Positions 15,421-23,534 are shown, counted from the first letter of the stretch. The stretch: DNA of 64,000 bases from an uncultured Eubacteriales bacterium (GCA_900546615.1 URDJ01000011.1:1-64000), one strand, 5' to 3'. The notes: a model not told the origin generated them from the letters alone. Made by a program: numbers and translations.

Positions 15421-15767
15421 TGCTGGCAAACTACATCGGGGCGGTGGCGCTGGTAGTCATCGGCTTTTATGCCATGGTCATGAAGCGCGACATCATCAAG
15501 ATAGTCGTCGGCATGGGTCTTGTGGACTACGGCCTGAACCTCATGATAGTCTCCATCGGCTTCAACGAGGGCGGCACGGCGCCGATCTACACCTTCGGCG
15601 AGCTGACGAGCGGCATGTATTTTGTAGACCCCATTCCCCAGGCGCTGACGCTGACGAGCATAGTCATAGGCGCGTGCGTGACGGCTATGGCGCTGGCGCT
15701 CTGCGTGCGGCTGTACAAGGAGTACGGTACGCTCGACGCGCATGAGATAAGGAGGCTGCACGGATGA
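15417..15767 (+). CDS. MrpC/NuoK-like subunit (MbhG)
   Basis: This 116-aa protein has three helices and the NuoK/MrpC pattern: G-L-V-D-Y-G-L-N-L-M near 37-46, then a P-I-P-Q-A-L-T-L-T-S-I-V-I helix. In complex I relatives the equivalent subunit carries membrane acidic residues for proton transfer. It overlaps both neighbours by 4 nt. Confidence 0.92.
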   Translation: MMLANYIGAVALVVIGFYAMVMKRDIIKIVVGMGLVDYGLNLMIVSIGFNEGGTAPIYTFGELTSGMYFVDPIPQALTLTSIVIGACVTAMALALCVRLYKEYGTLDAHEIRRLHG

Positions 15768-17680
15768 CATACGATGTGTATATGCACTTCCCCGTGCTCG
15801 CCATCATGACGCTGTTCGTGGGTGCGTTCCTCGTGACGCTCTCGGGCAAGCGTGAGACGCTCAGGAACATCATAGCGGGCGCGGCGGTGCTCATTTCGCT
15901 GACGCTGATGGCGCTGCTCATAAAGCCCGTCATGATAGACGGGGAGATCATCACATACTGGATGGGCAACTGGGAGCCGGTGAACGGCTACGCCATAGGC
16001 ATAGCCATCGAGGTGGACGCGCTGAGCCTGTTCTTCGGGCTGCTCGTCGCCATAGCGGTGGCCTGCTCCTGCTTCTACTCGTTCAGGTACATGAAGCAGG
16101 ACGATGCGCGCGGCGGATATTTCACGCTGTACCTCATGCTGGCTGGCGGCGTCATGGGCATCGTGCTCTCGGGCGACCTGTTCAACATCTACGTCATGCT
16201 TGAGGTCATGACCTTCGCGGCGGTGGGCCTGACGGCCTTCCGCACCTGGAATCCGAACGCGCGCGAGGCGGCGTTCAAGTACCTCGTCGTAGGCTCCATC
16301 GGCTCGAGCTGCGTGCTGCTCGGCACTGCGCTGGTCTACGCCCAGTGCCACACGCTGAACCTCGCGCAGATCTCAGCGCTCATCCCGGGGCGCATGAACC
16401 CGACGATGGTCCTCGCCTTCGCGCTGCTCTTTACCGGCTTCGGCTGCAAGAGCTTCATGTTCCCCTTCCACCCGATAGCCGCGGACGCGCACGGCGCGGC
16501 GCCCAGCTCGGTGTCCGTGCTCATATCCGGCGTGTTCACCAAGACCGGCGTGTACGGCATCATCAGGGTGAGCTACTTCCTGTTCCGCAGCATGGGGCTT
16601 ACGTCGATGCAGACCGGCCTCGTGTTCATCGGCTGCCTGTCGATGTTCGTATGCGTGACCATGGCGCTCAACCAGCACGACTTCAAGCGCCTGCTGGCCT
16701 TCCACAGCATCTCGCAGATAGGCTATATCCTGACGAGCCTCGGCCTGTGCACGGCGCTGGGCATAGCGGGCGGCCTGTACCACGCGATAAACCATACGCT
16801 GTTCAAGGGCCTGCTGTTCCTCACGGCCGGTGCGGTGCTCTACGCCACCGGCACGACGTATCTGGAGAAGCTCGGCGGCCTCGCGCGGAAGATGCCGCAG
16901 ACGGCGGCGCTGTTCCTCATAGGCGCGTTCTCGATAAGCGGCATACCGCCCTTCAACGGCTTCTACTCAAAGTGGATGATCTATCAGGCGACCTTCGAGA
17001 AGGCGGCGGAGACGGGCAGCATCGGCTATGCGCTGGTGACGGTCGTGTGCGTGGTGACGAGCGTGCTGACGCTGGCGTCGTTCATCAAGGTGGGGCAGTC
17101 GGTGTTCTTTGGGCAGATGCCTCTGGAGTTCGAGAACGTGAAGGAGACGCCGCTGTCGATGCGCATCCCGATGTGGATAATGGCGGCGCTGTGCATACTG
17201 ACGGGCGTGCTGCCGAACGTGATGATAAAGTACGTCATCGGCCCTGCGACGGGCGCGGTGCTGAACTTCCCCGGCTACATAGACGCCGCGATGGGAGAGG
17301 GCTACGCCGCGGCGACCATTACGGATACGAGCCTGCTGGCCGAGCCCCGGCTCGTGACGATAGGCGCCTGGGACCCCGTGAACTGGCTGCTGCTGTTCGT
17401 GGTGGTGCTGGCGGCGGTGTTCCTGGTGTCGATACTCGGCAAGCGCGACAGGGGCGAAATGAACTGCGCGCCCGACTCCAAGCACGCGGTGTTCTTCGGC
17501 GGCGAGGTGAGCCAGTACTCGCACGTTGCGAGCGGCGACCTGTTCTGGGGCTTCAAGCACAACCTGCGCGGCTACCTCGGCTTCATGTCGAAGGCGCACA
17601 GCGGTGTAACGAACGATTATGTCCTCTGGGGCGTCACGGCGCTGGCGGTGATAGTCGTGTACTGCTTCGCATTTATGTAA
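15764..17680 (+). CDS. MrpD/NuoN-like antiporter subunit with MbhI-like extension (MbhH-I)
   Basis: This 638-aa polytopic protein is the antiporter-like subunit that couples electron transfer to ion pumping. Residues ~1-500 are the usual MrpD/MbhH core, with E-V-M-T-F near 145 and an H-P-I-A-A-D-A-H-G-A-A-P-S-S-V-S-V segment near 240. The family is normally ~500 residues. The extra ~130 residues contain a helix, a polar stretch F-F-G-G-E-V-S-Q-Y-S-H, a lateral segment and a final membrane helix. Those features resemble MbhI, and no separate mbhI gene is found. I infer a fusion of MbhH and MbhI. The call of MbhH is firm; the fusion needs alignment. Confidence 0.88.
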   Translation: MTYDVYMHFPVLAIMTLFVGAFLVTLSGKRETLRNIIAGAAVLISLTLMALLIKPVMIDGEIITYWMGNWEPVNGYAIGIAIEVDALSLFFGLLVAIAVACSCFYSFRYMKQDDARGGYFTLYLMLAGGVMGIVLSGDLFNIYVMLEVMTFAAVGLTAFRTWNPNAREAAFKYLVVGSIGSSCVLLGTALVYAQCHTLNLAQISALIPGRMNPTMVLAFALLFTGFGCKSFMFPFHPIAADAHGAAPSSVSVLISGVFTKTGVYGIIRVSYFLFRSMGLTSMQTGLVFIGCLSMFVCVTMALNQHDFKRLLAFHSISQIGYILTSLGLCTALGIAGGLYHAINHTLFKGLLFLTAGAVLYATGTTYLEKLGGLARKMPQTAALFLIGAFSISGIPPFNGFYSKWMIYQATFEKAAETGSIGYALVTVVCVVTSVLTLASFIKVGQSVFFGQMPLEFENVKETPLSMRIPMWIMAALCILTGVLPNVMIKYVIGPATGAVLNFPGYIDAAMGEGYAAATITDTSLLAEPRLVTIGAWDPVNWLLLFVVVLAAVFLVSILGKRDRGEMNCAPDSKHAVFFGGEVSQYSHVASGDLFWGFKHNLRGYLGFMSKAHSGVTNDYVLWGVTALAVIVVYCFAFM

Positions 17681-17695
17681 GGGGGTGGACGAGAG

Positions 17696-18646
17696 ATGGA
17701 AATACTGATAAAAGCTGTGTATATCCTCATATTCCCCGGCCTCCTGTTCGCCACGGTGTTCGGACTGTGGCTCGCGGGCATAGACAGAAAGCTGCTCGCG
17801 CGGATGCAGAAGCGCGTAGGCCCCCCGGTGCTGCAGCCGACCTACGACTTTTTCAAGCTGCTGGGCAAGGAGACCATCATCCCGGCGGGCGCGGCGAAGC
17901 TGACCTTCCTCGCAGCCCCGTACGTGGGTCTCATCAGCCTCGTCGTTACGGCACTGTTCATCCCGATAGGCGGGCTGCAGGCCTTCGGCGGCATGGCGGA
18001 TACGGTGGTCATACTGTACCTGCTGGCGATACCCTCGCTGGCCATCATATTCGGCGGCTCGGCGTCCGGCTCGCCCTTTGCGGGCGTCGGCGTGTCGAGG
18101 TCCATGGTGTCCATCATGAGCTACGAGCTGCCGCTCATACTTGTGCTGCTGGCAGTTGGACGCGCGGCGGCCTACGGCGGATATACGACGTTTTCGTTCG
18201 AGCAGATAACCGTTATACAGCAGCTGACCGGGCCGTTCCTGCTGGACTGGAGGCTCATCCCTGCGGCGGTTGCCATGCTGCTGGTCATCCCCTGCGAGGT
18301 CGGGGCGCACCCCTTCGACGTGGGCGAGGCGGAGACGGAGATCTGCGAAGGCCCGCTCGTCGAGTACAGCGGCGCGCCGCTGGCGGTGTTCAAGCTTTCG
18401 CACTGCATAAAGATGTTCATCATGACGGCGCTGTTCACCGCGCTCTTCCTCGGCGGCGTGACGACGGGGATGCTGTGGCTGGACGTCATCATAGCGCTGG
18501 TGTTCTGCACCATCGTGACGGTGGTGAGCATGACGCTGACGCACGCGGTCATGGCGAGGTTCAGGGTGGAACAGCTGTTCAAGTTCTTCTGGACGGTGGT
18601 CAGCGGGCTGGCGCTCGTGAGCCTCATCCTCGTGTGGTACGTGTAA
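17696..18646 (+). CDS. NuoH-like membrane subunit (MbhM) of the hydrogenase
   Basis: This 316-aa protein with about eight membrane helices anchors the soluble hydrogenase arm to the ion pump, as NuoH does in complex I. The motifs are present: Q-K-R-V-G-P-P-V-L-Q-P-T-Y-D near 38-51, the helix Y-E-L-P-L-I-L near 142-148, and P-F-D-V-G-E-A-E-T-E-I with E-Y-S-G near 206-225. It lies 15 nt after the antiporter gene with a GGGGGTGG site and 12 nt before the small subunit. Confidence 0.93.
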   Translation: MEILIKAVYILIFPGLLFATVFGLWLAGIDRKLLARMQKRVGPPVLQPTYDFFKLLGKETIIPAGAAKLTFLAAPYVGLISLVVTALFIPIGGLQAFGGMADTVVILYLLAIPSLAIIFGGSASGSPFAGVGVSRSMVSIMSYELPLILVLLAVGRAAAYGGYTTFSFEQITVIQQLTGPFLLDWRLIPAAVAMLLVIPCEVGAHPFDVGEAETEICEGPLVEYSGAPLAVFKLSHCIKMFIMTALFTALFLGGVTTGMLWLDVIIALVFCTIVTVVSMTLTHAVMARFRVEQLFKFFWTVVSGLALVSLILVWYV

Positions 18647-18658
18647 GGAGGCGGAAGG

Positions 18659-19102
18659 ATGTTCAAAAAACTCATAGACAATTCCGCGGCCAAATCGCCC
18701 TGGCTGTTCCACATCAACGCGGGCAGCTGCAACGGCTGCGACATAGAGCTCGTCGCGGTGCTGACCCCGAGGTACGATGCCGAGCGCCTGGGCTTCAAGC
18801 TGGCGGGCACGCCGAGACATGCTGATATAGTGGTGGTCTCCGGTCCCATCACGGCGCAGTCGAAGGACAGGGTCGTGCGGACGATAGAGCAGGTGCCCGA
18901 CCCGAAGGTCATCGTGACTCTGGGCAGCTGCCCGAGGTCGTGCAACGTGTTCAAGGGCAGCTACTCTGTGGTCGGCCCTCTGGATAAATACGTGGACATC
19001 GATGTGTCCATCGCGGGCTGCGCGCCCAAGCCGGAGGCCATTATCGATGGCCTCGCGCTGGCGACGCAGATACTCAAGGAGAAAAGGGGGGCTAAGGAAT
19101 GA
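18659..19102 (+). CDS. Small subunit with proximal [4Fe-4S] cluster (MbhJ, NuoB-like)
   Basis: This 147-aa protein is the short small subunit of group 4 hydrogenases. It holds the single [4Fe-4S] cluster next to the NiFe site. The ligands are C24-N-G-C27, C91 (in G-S-C-P-R-S-C) and C121 (in G-C-A-P-K-P-E); C95 is extra and common. It lacks the longer C-terminal cluster domain of uptake hydrogenases, as expected. It overlaps the ferredoxin-like subunit gene by 4 nt. Confidence 0.94.
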   Translation: MFKKLIDNSAAKSPWLFHINAGSCNGCDIELVAVLTPRYDAERLGFKLAGTPRHADIVVVSGPITAQSKDRVVRTIEQVPDPKVIVTLGSCPRSCNVFKGSYSVVGPLDKYVDIDVSIAGCAPKPEAIIDGLALATQILKEKRGAKE

Positions 19103-19716
19103 TACCCTTTCTCAGGGAGGCCGTGAGCGGCCTGTTCTCGAAGCCCAGCACCGAGGGCTACCCCTTCACGCCAAAGGAAGCGCCAGTCGGCTACCGCGGC
19201 CGCATCGTGTTCCATGCGGACAAGTGCATAAGCTGCGGCATGTGCGAGCGCGTCTGCGCGGGCGGAGCCATAAGCACCACCTCGGTCGAGACGGAGGAGG
19301 GCCAGCTCATAACGCGCAAGTTCTTCCTCGGCTCCTGCACCTTCTGCAACACCTGCGCCGACTTCTGCGTGAAGAAGGCCATAGAGCTTACGCAGGACTA
19401 CCACATGGTCGCGCGCTGCGAGGACGATCTGGTCGTGACCGGCACTTACCTGAAAAAGAAGCCGGTCAAAAAGGCCCCGCCCGCGGCCTGTGGCGAGGCG
19501 GCTGAACCGGCGGCCGAAGGCCCGAAACCGAGGGAGGACGGCCTGCCTGTGCAGGACCCGGCGAAATGCGTATACTGCACCCTCTGCGCCAAGAAATGCC
19601 CCGCCGGCGCGCTGACCGTCGACAGGGCGAACAAGACCTGGACGCTCGACGAGGACAAATGCGTCGCCTGCGGCACCTGCCACGACGTCTGCCCCAAGAA
19701 GTGCATAATTATGTAA
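19099..19716 (+). CDS. Ferredoxin-like subunit (MbhN) with an extra 2x[4Fe-4S] domain
   Basis: This 205-aa protein has an MbhN/NuoI-like N-terminal part whose two clusters are bound by C43, C46, C49, C53 and C80, C83, C86, C90. A Lys/Pro/Ala linker (about 119-150) then leads to a second ferredoxin domain with C157, C160, C163, C167 and C188, C191, C194, C198. All four are CxxCxxCxxxC motifs. Mbh and Ech enzymes normally have only the first pair. The extra domain looks like a fused 8Fe ferredoxin that could dock or store electrons for the complex. It is the last gene of the block and is followed by a hairpin. Confidence 0.9.
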   Translation: MIPFLREAVSGLFSKPSTEGYPFTPKEAPVGYRGRIVFHADKCISCGMCERVCAGGAISTTSVETEEGQLITRKFFLGSCTFCNTCADFCVKKAIELTQDYHMVARCEDDLVVTGTYLKKKPVKKAPPAACGEAAEPAAEGPKPREDGLPVQDPAKCVYCTLCAKKCPAGALTVDRANKTWTLDEDKCVACGTCHDVCPKKCIIM

Positions 19717-19727
19717 ACCAAAAACCA

Positions 19728-19759
19728 ATGCCCCGGCAGTATAAAAACTGCCGGGGCAT
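19728..19759. terminator. Bidirectional terminator between hydrogenase block and lipoprotein gene
   Basis: A 13-bp stem (19728-19740 with 19747-19759) has a 6-nt loop. On the minus strand it is followed by a T-rich stretch (19719-19726), so it should stop the convergent lipoprotein transcript well. The plus-strand tail is weaker. Confidence 0.75.
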
Positions 19760-19787
19760 GTGAATATTCCTGTAAAGCAGGAGACGG

Positions 19788-20708
19788 CTACCTGGCGGAA
19801 ACACTCAACTGCGTAATGTTCAGCCCGCCGTCAAGCTGGAAGCTGGCGTAAGAGCAGCAGGTGATAAGCACCGTGGAGGGAACGCCTCCCTCGTAAAAGA
19901 GCGCGGCGAAGACCGTCCCGGCCTCGCTGCCGTAAAAGGTATCGTACCAGCCGTCCGGCGCGCTGACGGAGCGCGGGTCGCGGCTCCATATGTCCAGAGG
20001 GTTCGGAAAGCGCGCGACGATGTCCGCGTATGTGTCCCCGACCCTGAGCCCGCGGACGCTTTCGGCAGATGCCGACGCCTCCTCCTCAAACATGGGCATC
20101 CAGTACATGGCGCGGCCCAGATATTCATCCGGCAGCCGCTTGAACTCGGTGGGCAAATACTGCACGGAGTCATTTTCTCCCGTGCCGCTGTCGATGACCG
20201 GCTGTCCGCCGCTGAGCCTGTACTCAAAGCCCGGCGTATCCTCCGCCCAGGCCGCAAGCTCGCAGCCGGTGTATTCCAGCGTCAGCCTGTCCCCATCGAC
20301 TGAGAGCTTCCCCGTGAGCGCGCTTGCGCCCAGTACCGGCTCGAGCCAAAGCCCGCGATTGCTGCAATCGACGCTGAAATCGCCAGAATCCGCGGCCTCG
20401 GCACAAAAGGCCCGCGCGCCCATGAGCATGTTGCCGTCCAGATAATCCGTGACCTCATACATAAAGCAGCTGTACACCTTGAACGGCGTGACGCCGTCCT
20501 CCTCCGCGCCGAGATACAGGAGCGCCCGGCCGCTGAAATGCTCCGCCTGCCAGACGCTGACCGGCTCAAAATCCATGGGCGGGATATAATCTGGCAGCGG
20601 AGAGGCTGTGGGCATGGGCGGCGGAGGCGTCTCCTCCGCTGCCTCCGGTTCCGCATCGCAGGCGGCGAGGAGGAGCAGGGCAAGGATGAAAGGGATAATA
20701 CGTTTCAT
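19788..20708 (-). CDS. Predicted lipoprotein of unknown function
   Basis: This 306-aa protein has a signal peptide with the lipobox L-L-A-A-C (Cys17), so it should be lipid-anchored on the outer face of the membrane. A Pro/Glu/Thr linker follows (about 18-45). The mature part is mostly beta and acidic. Near residues 225-245 there is an R-V-G-D-T-Y-A-D-I-V-A-R-F-P segment. That resembles the small BLIP/SmpA-like fold, but I cannot extend the match. ATG 20708 follows a GGGAGG site. It has its own promoter and is monocistronic. Function unknown. Confidence 0.8.
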   Translation of the reverse strand: MKRIIPFILALLLLAACDAEPEAAEETPPPPMPTASPLPDYIPPMDFEPVSVWQAEHFSGRALLYLGAEEDGVTPFKVYSCFMYEVTDYLDGNMLMGARAFCAEAADSGDFSVDCSNRGLWLEPVLGASALTGKLSVDGDRLTLEYTGCELAAWAEDTPGFEYRLSGGQPVIDSGTGENDSVQYLPTEFKRLPDEYLGRAMYWMPMFEEEASASAESVRGLRVGDTYADIVARFPNPLDIWSRDPRSVSAPDGWYDTFYGSEAGTVFAALFYEGGVPSTVLITCCSYASFQLDGGLNITQLSVSAR

Positions 20709-20743
20709 TCCTGTGGCCTCCCTTGATGGGATTTTACAAATTT

Positions 20744-20772
20744 AGTTTACAAGTCCCCTCTCTGCCTGTCAA
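20744..20772 (-). promoter_or_regulatory. Promoter of the lipoprotein gene
   Basis: On the minus strand a perfect TTGACA (20767-20772) and TAAACT (20744-20749) are 17 nt apart. The predicted leader is about 29 nt. Confidence 0.75.
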
Positions 20773-20858
20773 CACATATTCACAGGGCGTTTCACTTGCT
20801 GGTGTCGTAACGGCGGATAGTTTGTCTGCTGCTGGCCATGCCTCCTTTCGCCGCGTAA

Positions 20859-20890
20859 TAAGAAAAGCGCCGCTTGCGGCGCTTTTCTTA
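20859..20890. terminator. Terminator at the ricT stop codon
   Basis: A 15-bp perfect stem (20859-20873 with 20876-20890) has AAAA/TTTT in its outer arms. It includes the ricT stop codon (20888-20890). The symmetric layout could work on both strands. Confidence 0.75.
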
Positions 20891-22087
20891 TTCACTGCTC
20901 TTTTCCTTCGGCGGCTTCGGCTTGCCGCCCTGCGGTCTGCGGCGGCGGTTCGGGCTGGACCGGCGCTGTTCCTTAGGCTGCTGGTCCGCGTCCTTCGGCG
21001 GCTTAGACTCGCGCCTGGCCTGCCTGGGCTCACGCTCTTTCTCCTGAGGCTGGGGCTTTGCCTGCTCAGGCTTTTTCCCACGGCCGCGGCCCTGCCCCTG
21101 ACGACGGCGCACCGATACCTCAGACGAGCCTTTCTTAGCCTGCGCGGCCTTCTCCAGCTCGGCGGCCTCTGCGGCGTAGGACTTCGGTTTCTCGGCCTCA
21201 TCCTCGGTCTCCGCGCGCTCAGGCGCCGGCCTGTTCTTGAGCAGCTGAGGCAGCGGCTCGCCCGGCTTCGGCCTGCCGCCAGGTATCGCCGCGACATCGT
21301 CCGCCGAGTAGGTCTTGAACACGTCCTCGCCCTCGCCGTCCAGCTTCACCTTGACCGTCCGGCGCAGCAGATTCACCTGCGTCACGTTGCCGTAGCCGGC
21401 CGGCGTCTCCACGAACGCCCCGTTCTTCGGCACCGTCTTGACCAGATCCTCGTAAGCCTCCTCCTCATATCGCAGGCAGCACATCAGCCGCCCGCAGGTG
21501 CCCGAGATCTTGCTCGGGTTCAGCGACATGGACTGTATCTTTGCCATCTTAGTCGAGACCGGCTGGAACTCGTCCAAAAACTGGCTGCAGCAGAACGGCC
21601 TGCCGCAGATGCCGATGCCGCCCAGCATCTTCGCCTCGTCCCGGACGCCTATCTGACGCAGCTCTATCCGGTTCCTGAACACCGAGGCTAGATCCTTCAC
21701 CAGCTCGCGGAAGTCCACGCGCCCGTCGGAGGTGAAGAAAAATGTTATCTTGTTCCCCTCAAAGCTGCATTCCACGTCCACGAGCTTCATGTCCAGCCCG
21801 TGTTCCTCTACCTTCTTTTTGCAGATCTCAAGCGCCTCATGTTCGCGTTTCTTGTTGATCTCCGCGACCCTGCGGTCATTGTCGGTCGCGACGCGGATGA
21901 CCGGGCGGATGGGCGGTATGACCTTCTCGTCCGGCACGTAGTGGTTGCCCATGACGCACTGGGCGAACTCCAGACCCTTCGAGGTCTCGACTATGACGTC
22001 CTGCCCGACCTCGACGGTGTTGCCTCCCGCGGCGAAGTAGTAGGTCTTGCCGCGGCTTTTGAATTTTACGCTGACGACTTCTGTCAA
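20888..22087 (-). CDS. ricT: RicT (YaaT), PSP1-domain regulator
   Basis: RicT forms the RicAFT complex of Firmicutes, which binds [4Fe-4S] clusters and affects RNA processing by RNase Y and developmental phosphorelays. The 399-aa protein has the PSP1 core in residues ~1-270, including the cysteine-rich motifs C-G-R-P-F-C-C and C-G-R-L-M-C-C. The last ~125 residues are a disordered Lys/Arg/Pro/Gln-rich tail, longer than usual, which might bind RNA. I chose TTG 22087, 7 nt after GAGGA and 10 nt after the holB stop. The next in-frame ATGs upstream lie within holB. Confidence 0.9.
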   Translation of the reverse strand: MTEVVSVKFKSRGKTYYFAAGGNTVEVGQDVIVETSKGLEFAQCVMGNHYVPDEKVIPPIRPVIRVATDNDRRVAEINKKREHEALEICKKKVEEHGLDMKLVDVECSFEGNKITFFFTSDGRVDFRELVKDLASVFRNRIELRQIGVRDEAKMLGGIGICGRPFCCSQFLDEFQPVSTKMAKIQSMSLNPSKISGTCGRLMCCLRYEEEAYEDLVKTVPKNGAFVETPAGYGNVTQVNLLRRTVKVKLDGEGEDVFKTYSADDVAAIPGGRPKPGEPLPQLLKNRPAPERAETEDEAEKPKSYAAEAAELEKAAQAKKGSSEVSVRRRQGQGRGRGKKPEQAKPQPQEKEREPRQARRESKPPKDADQQPKEQRRSSPNRRRRPQGGKPKPPKEKSSE

Positions 22088-22097
22088 TTTATCTTCC

Positions 22098-22901
22098 TCA
22101 TTTCTGCATATAGCCGCTGACGGCGATGAGGCCAAAGACGTGTTTGACCCCTGTGTTGAGCCTGAGCATGGCCGAGCACTTTTGAAGAAGCTCATCGAGT
22201 GCGGCACATTGCCCTGGCGAAAGCTTTGGTGTGGACTTGCCTCTGAGTATATCTGCGAGCCGGCCTCTTGCGGAGTTTATCATGGCCGCGGCGCGGCGCG
22301 TATCCATGCCCTCCGACGAGACCGACCACCTGAGCAGCTCGACCCGGCTGCCGGAGGCGACGGCCTCGAGCAGCGCCTGCGCGTCCGCGGCGGCCTGTTC
22401 GTCGTCCACGGCGTCCTCGTTGATGCGGATGAGCACGCAGCGCGAGCGGACGGTGGGCAGCAGCAACGCCGGATTCGAGGCGCAGAGCACGAAGGCGGCG
22501 CTGGACGGGGGTTCCTCAAGCAGCTTCAGCAGTGCGTTCTGAGCGGCGGCGTTCATGAGGTCTGCGTCGTGTATGACGTAGACCTTGGTAGCGGCCTCAT
22601 TGGGCATGACCTGGGCGTCGGCGGAGATGAAGCGCACCTGATCGACGAGTATCTCGCGCCTCTTGCGGCCCTTGTCGTCCACGGCCGGGGCGATACTGAC
22701 CACGTCGGGGTGTATGCCGGAGAAGACCTTCCGGCAGTGGCGGCAGTCGCCGCAGGGCCTGTCGCCGTCCGAGAGGCAGAGCATGGCAGCCGCGACCCTC
22801 TGTGCCGCCGAGCGCCGCACCTCCTCCGACATGGAAGCCACGATATAAGCATGCGAGACCCGTTCTCCGGGCTTTATCACGAGTTTATCCATACCACTCA
22901 T
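22098..22901 (-). CDS. holB: DNA polymerase III delta' subunit
   Basis: Delta' is part of the clamp loader. The 267-aa protein has S-H-A-Y near residues 16-19, a zinc site C-G-D-C-x-x-C (about 50-56), H-D-A-D near 100, the A-A-Q-N-A-L-L-K-L-L-E-E-P-P helix and the S-R-C motif of AAA+ clamp loaders. The P-loop is degenerate, as in other delta' proteins. Two starts are possible: ATG 22901 and ATG 22892. Neither has a Shine-Dalgarno site, and the likely -10 box (22900-22905) covers the first one. It is followed by ricT, the usual Firmicute order, but tmk is missing upstream. Confidence 0.9.
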   Translation of the reverse strand: MSGMDKLVIKPGERVSHAYIVASMSEEVRRSAAQRVAAAMLCLSDGDRPCGDCRHCRKVFSGIHPDVVSIAPAVDDKGRKRREILVDQVRFISADAQVMPNEAATKVYVIHDADLMNAAAQNALLKLLEEPPSSAAFVLCASNPALLLPTVRSRCVLIRINEDAVDDEQAAADAQALLEAVASGSRVELLRWSVSSEGMDTRRAAAMINSARGRLADILRGKSTPKLSPGQCAALDELLQKCSAMLRLNTGVKHVFGLIAVSGYMQK

Positions 22902-22928
22902 TTTACATTTTTAAGCCGCCAACGTCAA
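22900..22928 (-). promoter_or_regulatory. Promoter of holB-ricT
   Basis: On the minus strand TTGACG (22923-22928) and TAAAAT (22900-22905) are 17 nt apart. The predicted start (about 22893) is at the second holB ATG (22892), so the message may be leaderless. Confidence 0.6.
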
Positions 22929-22976
22929 CAGATATTATGCCCTCCGCCGGGTCCTGAACGCACGGACGCAGAAGCC

Positions 22977-23288
22977 GATGCTTTTAAATCGATATACACC
23001 AGTTATCGTTTAATTGTTGAGTTATACAGTATTGCATCTTTTTGCCTGTTTGCTGGATTGGCAGGGTGCGCTTTGTACAAATGGGAGAGCATAACAAAAC
23101 GGCGGCGCATTTTACTTGTGCTGGCAGACGCGACAGGTTTCGCTTTGATTTTTGCTTTAAGGCTGTACCCGGGGATTTATGAGCACATAGAAACCTCGTG
23201 TTTTATTTGGCTGCGCACGCAGGTAAGCGCAATAATGTGTATACTGTCACTCTCGATAATAAACAAGAGACCTAAAAGGATGCAATAG
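22977..23288 (+). pseudogene. Low-GC remnant of a membrane protein
   Basis: An open frame of ~100 codons ends at TAG 23286-23288. It encodes three hydrophobic helices with polar loops: one with E-L-Y-S-I-A-S-F, one with A-T-G-F-A-L-I-F and one with Q-V-S-A-I-M-C. A basic tail K-R-P-K-R-M-Q follows. There is no ATG, GTG or TTG with a ribosome site before the first helix. The DNA is clearly poorer in G and C than either neighbour. I read it as the 3' end of a transferred gene that lost its start. The whole gap 22929-23503 holds nothing else that looks coding. Confidence 0.35.
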
Positions 23289-23335
23289 CGCCGGGCAAAA
23301 GGGTCAGTTCCACGCATCCATAGGGCAAAGCGAAA

Positions 23336-23371
23336 AAAGTAGACCCCCACACTTTTGTGAGTGTCTACTTT
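23336..23371. repeat. Imperfect hairpin in the low-GC gap
   Basis: A 9-bp outer stem (23336-23344 with 23363-23371) encloses a smaller CAC/GTG stem. It is flanked by A6 on the left and T-rich bases on the right. It could be a terminator for the remnant frame or the end of a decayed insertion element. Confidence 0.4.
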
Positions 23372-23503
23372 CATTTTACAGGTGCATCCTTACGAAAAGG
23401 GGTGCCCTTCAAGTTGTCAAAACAGAAATCCGTCTGTGGCATTTGTGTGTGGTTAGAACGCAAAAGCAAATTTCTACGCGATGTTTTGTAATAAAGCAAA
23501 TAA

Positions 23504-23534
23504 AAATCCGCCGTTTTTCGTAAACGACGGATTT
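23504..23534 (-). terminator. Terminator of tRNA-Leu
   Basis: A 13-bp stem with one mismatch (23504-23516 with 23522-23534) lies directly after tRNA-Leu on the minus strand. TTTATTTG follows. Confidence 0.8.

Noticed and set aside
16345..18825. Long plus-strand frame across the antiporter, NuoH-like and small-subunit genes
   Set aside because: It is an alternate frame with Arg/Gly/Asp/His-rich composition and no motif, while the true frames encode recognisable subunits with correct starts.
22047..22976. Left part of the plus-strand frame ending at 23288
   Set aside because: It lies antisense to holB and ricT and has shadow composition. Only the AT-rich part after about 22977 looks protein-like.
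23290..23420. Insertion sequence end
   Set aside because: The imperfect hairpin and AT-rich bases are suggestive, but no transposase, paired terminal repeats or target duplication can be found. It is kept only as a hairpin.
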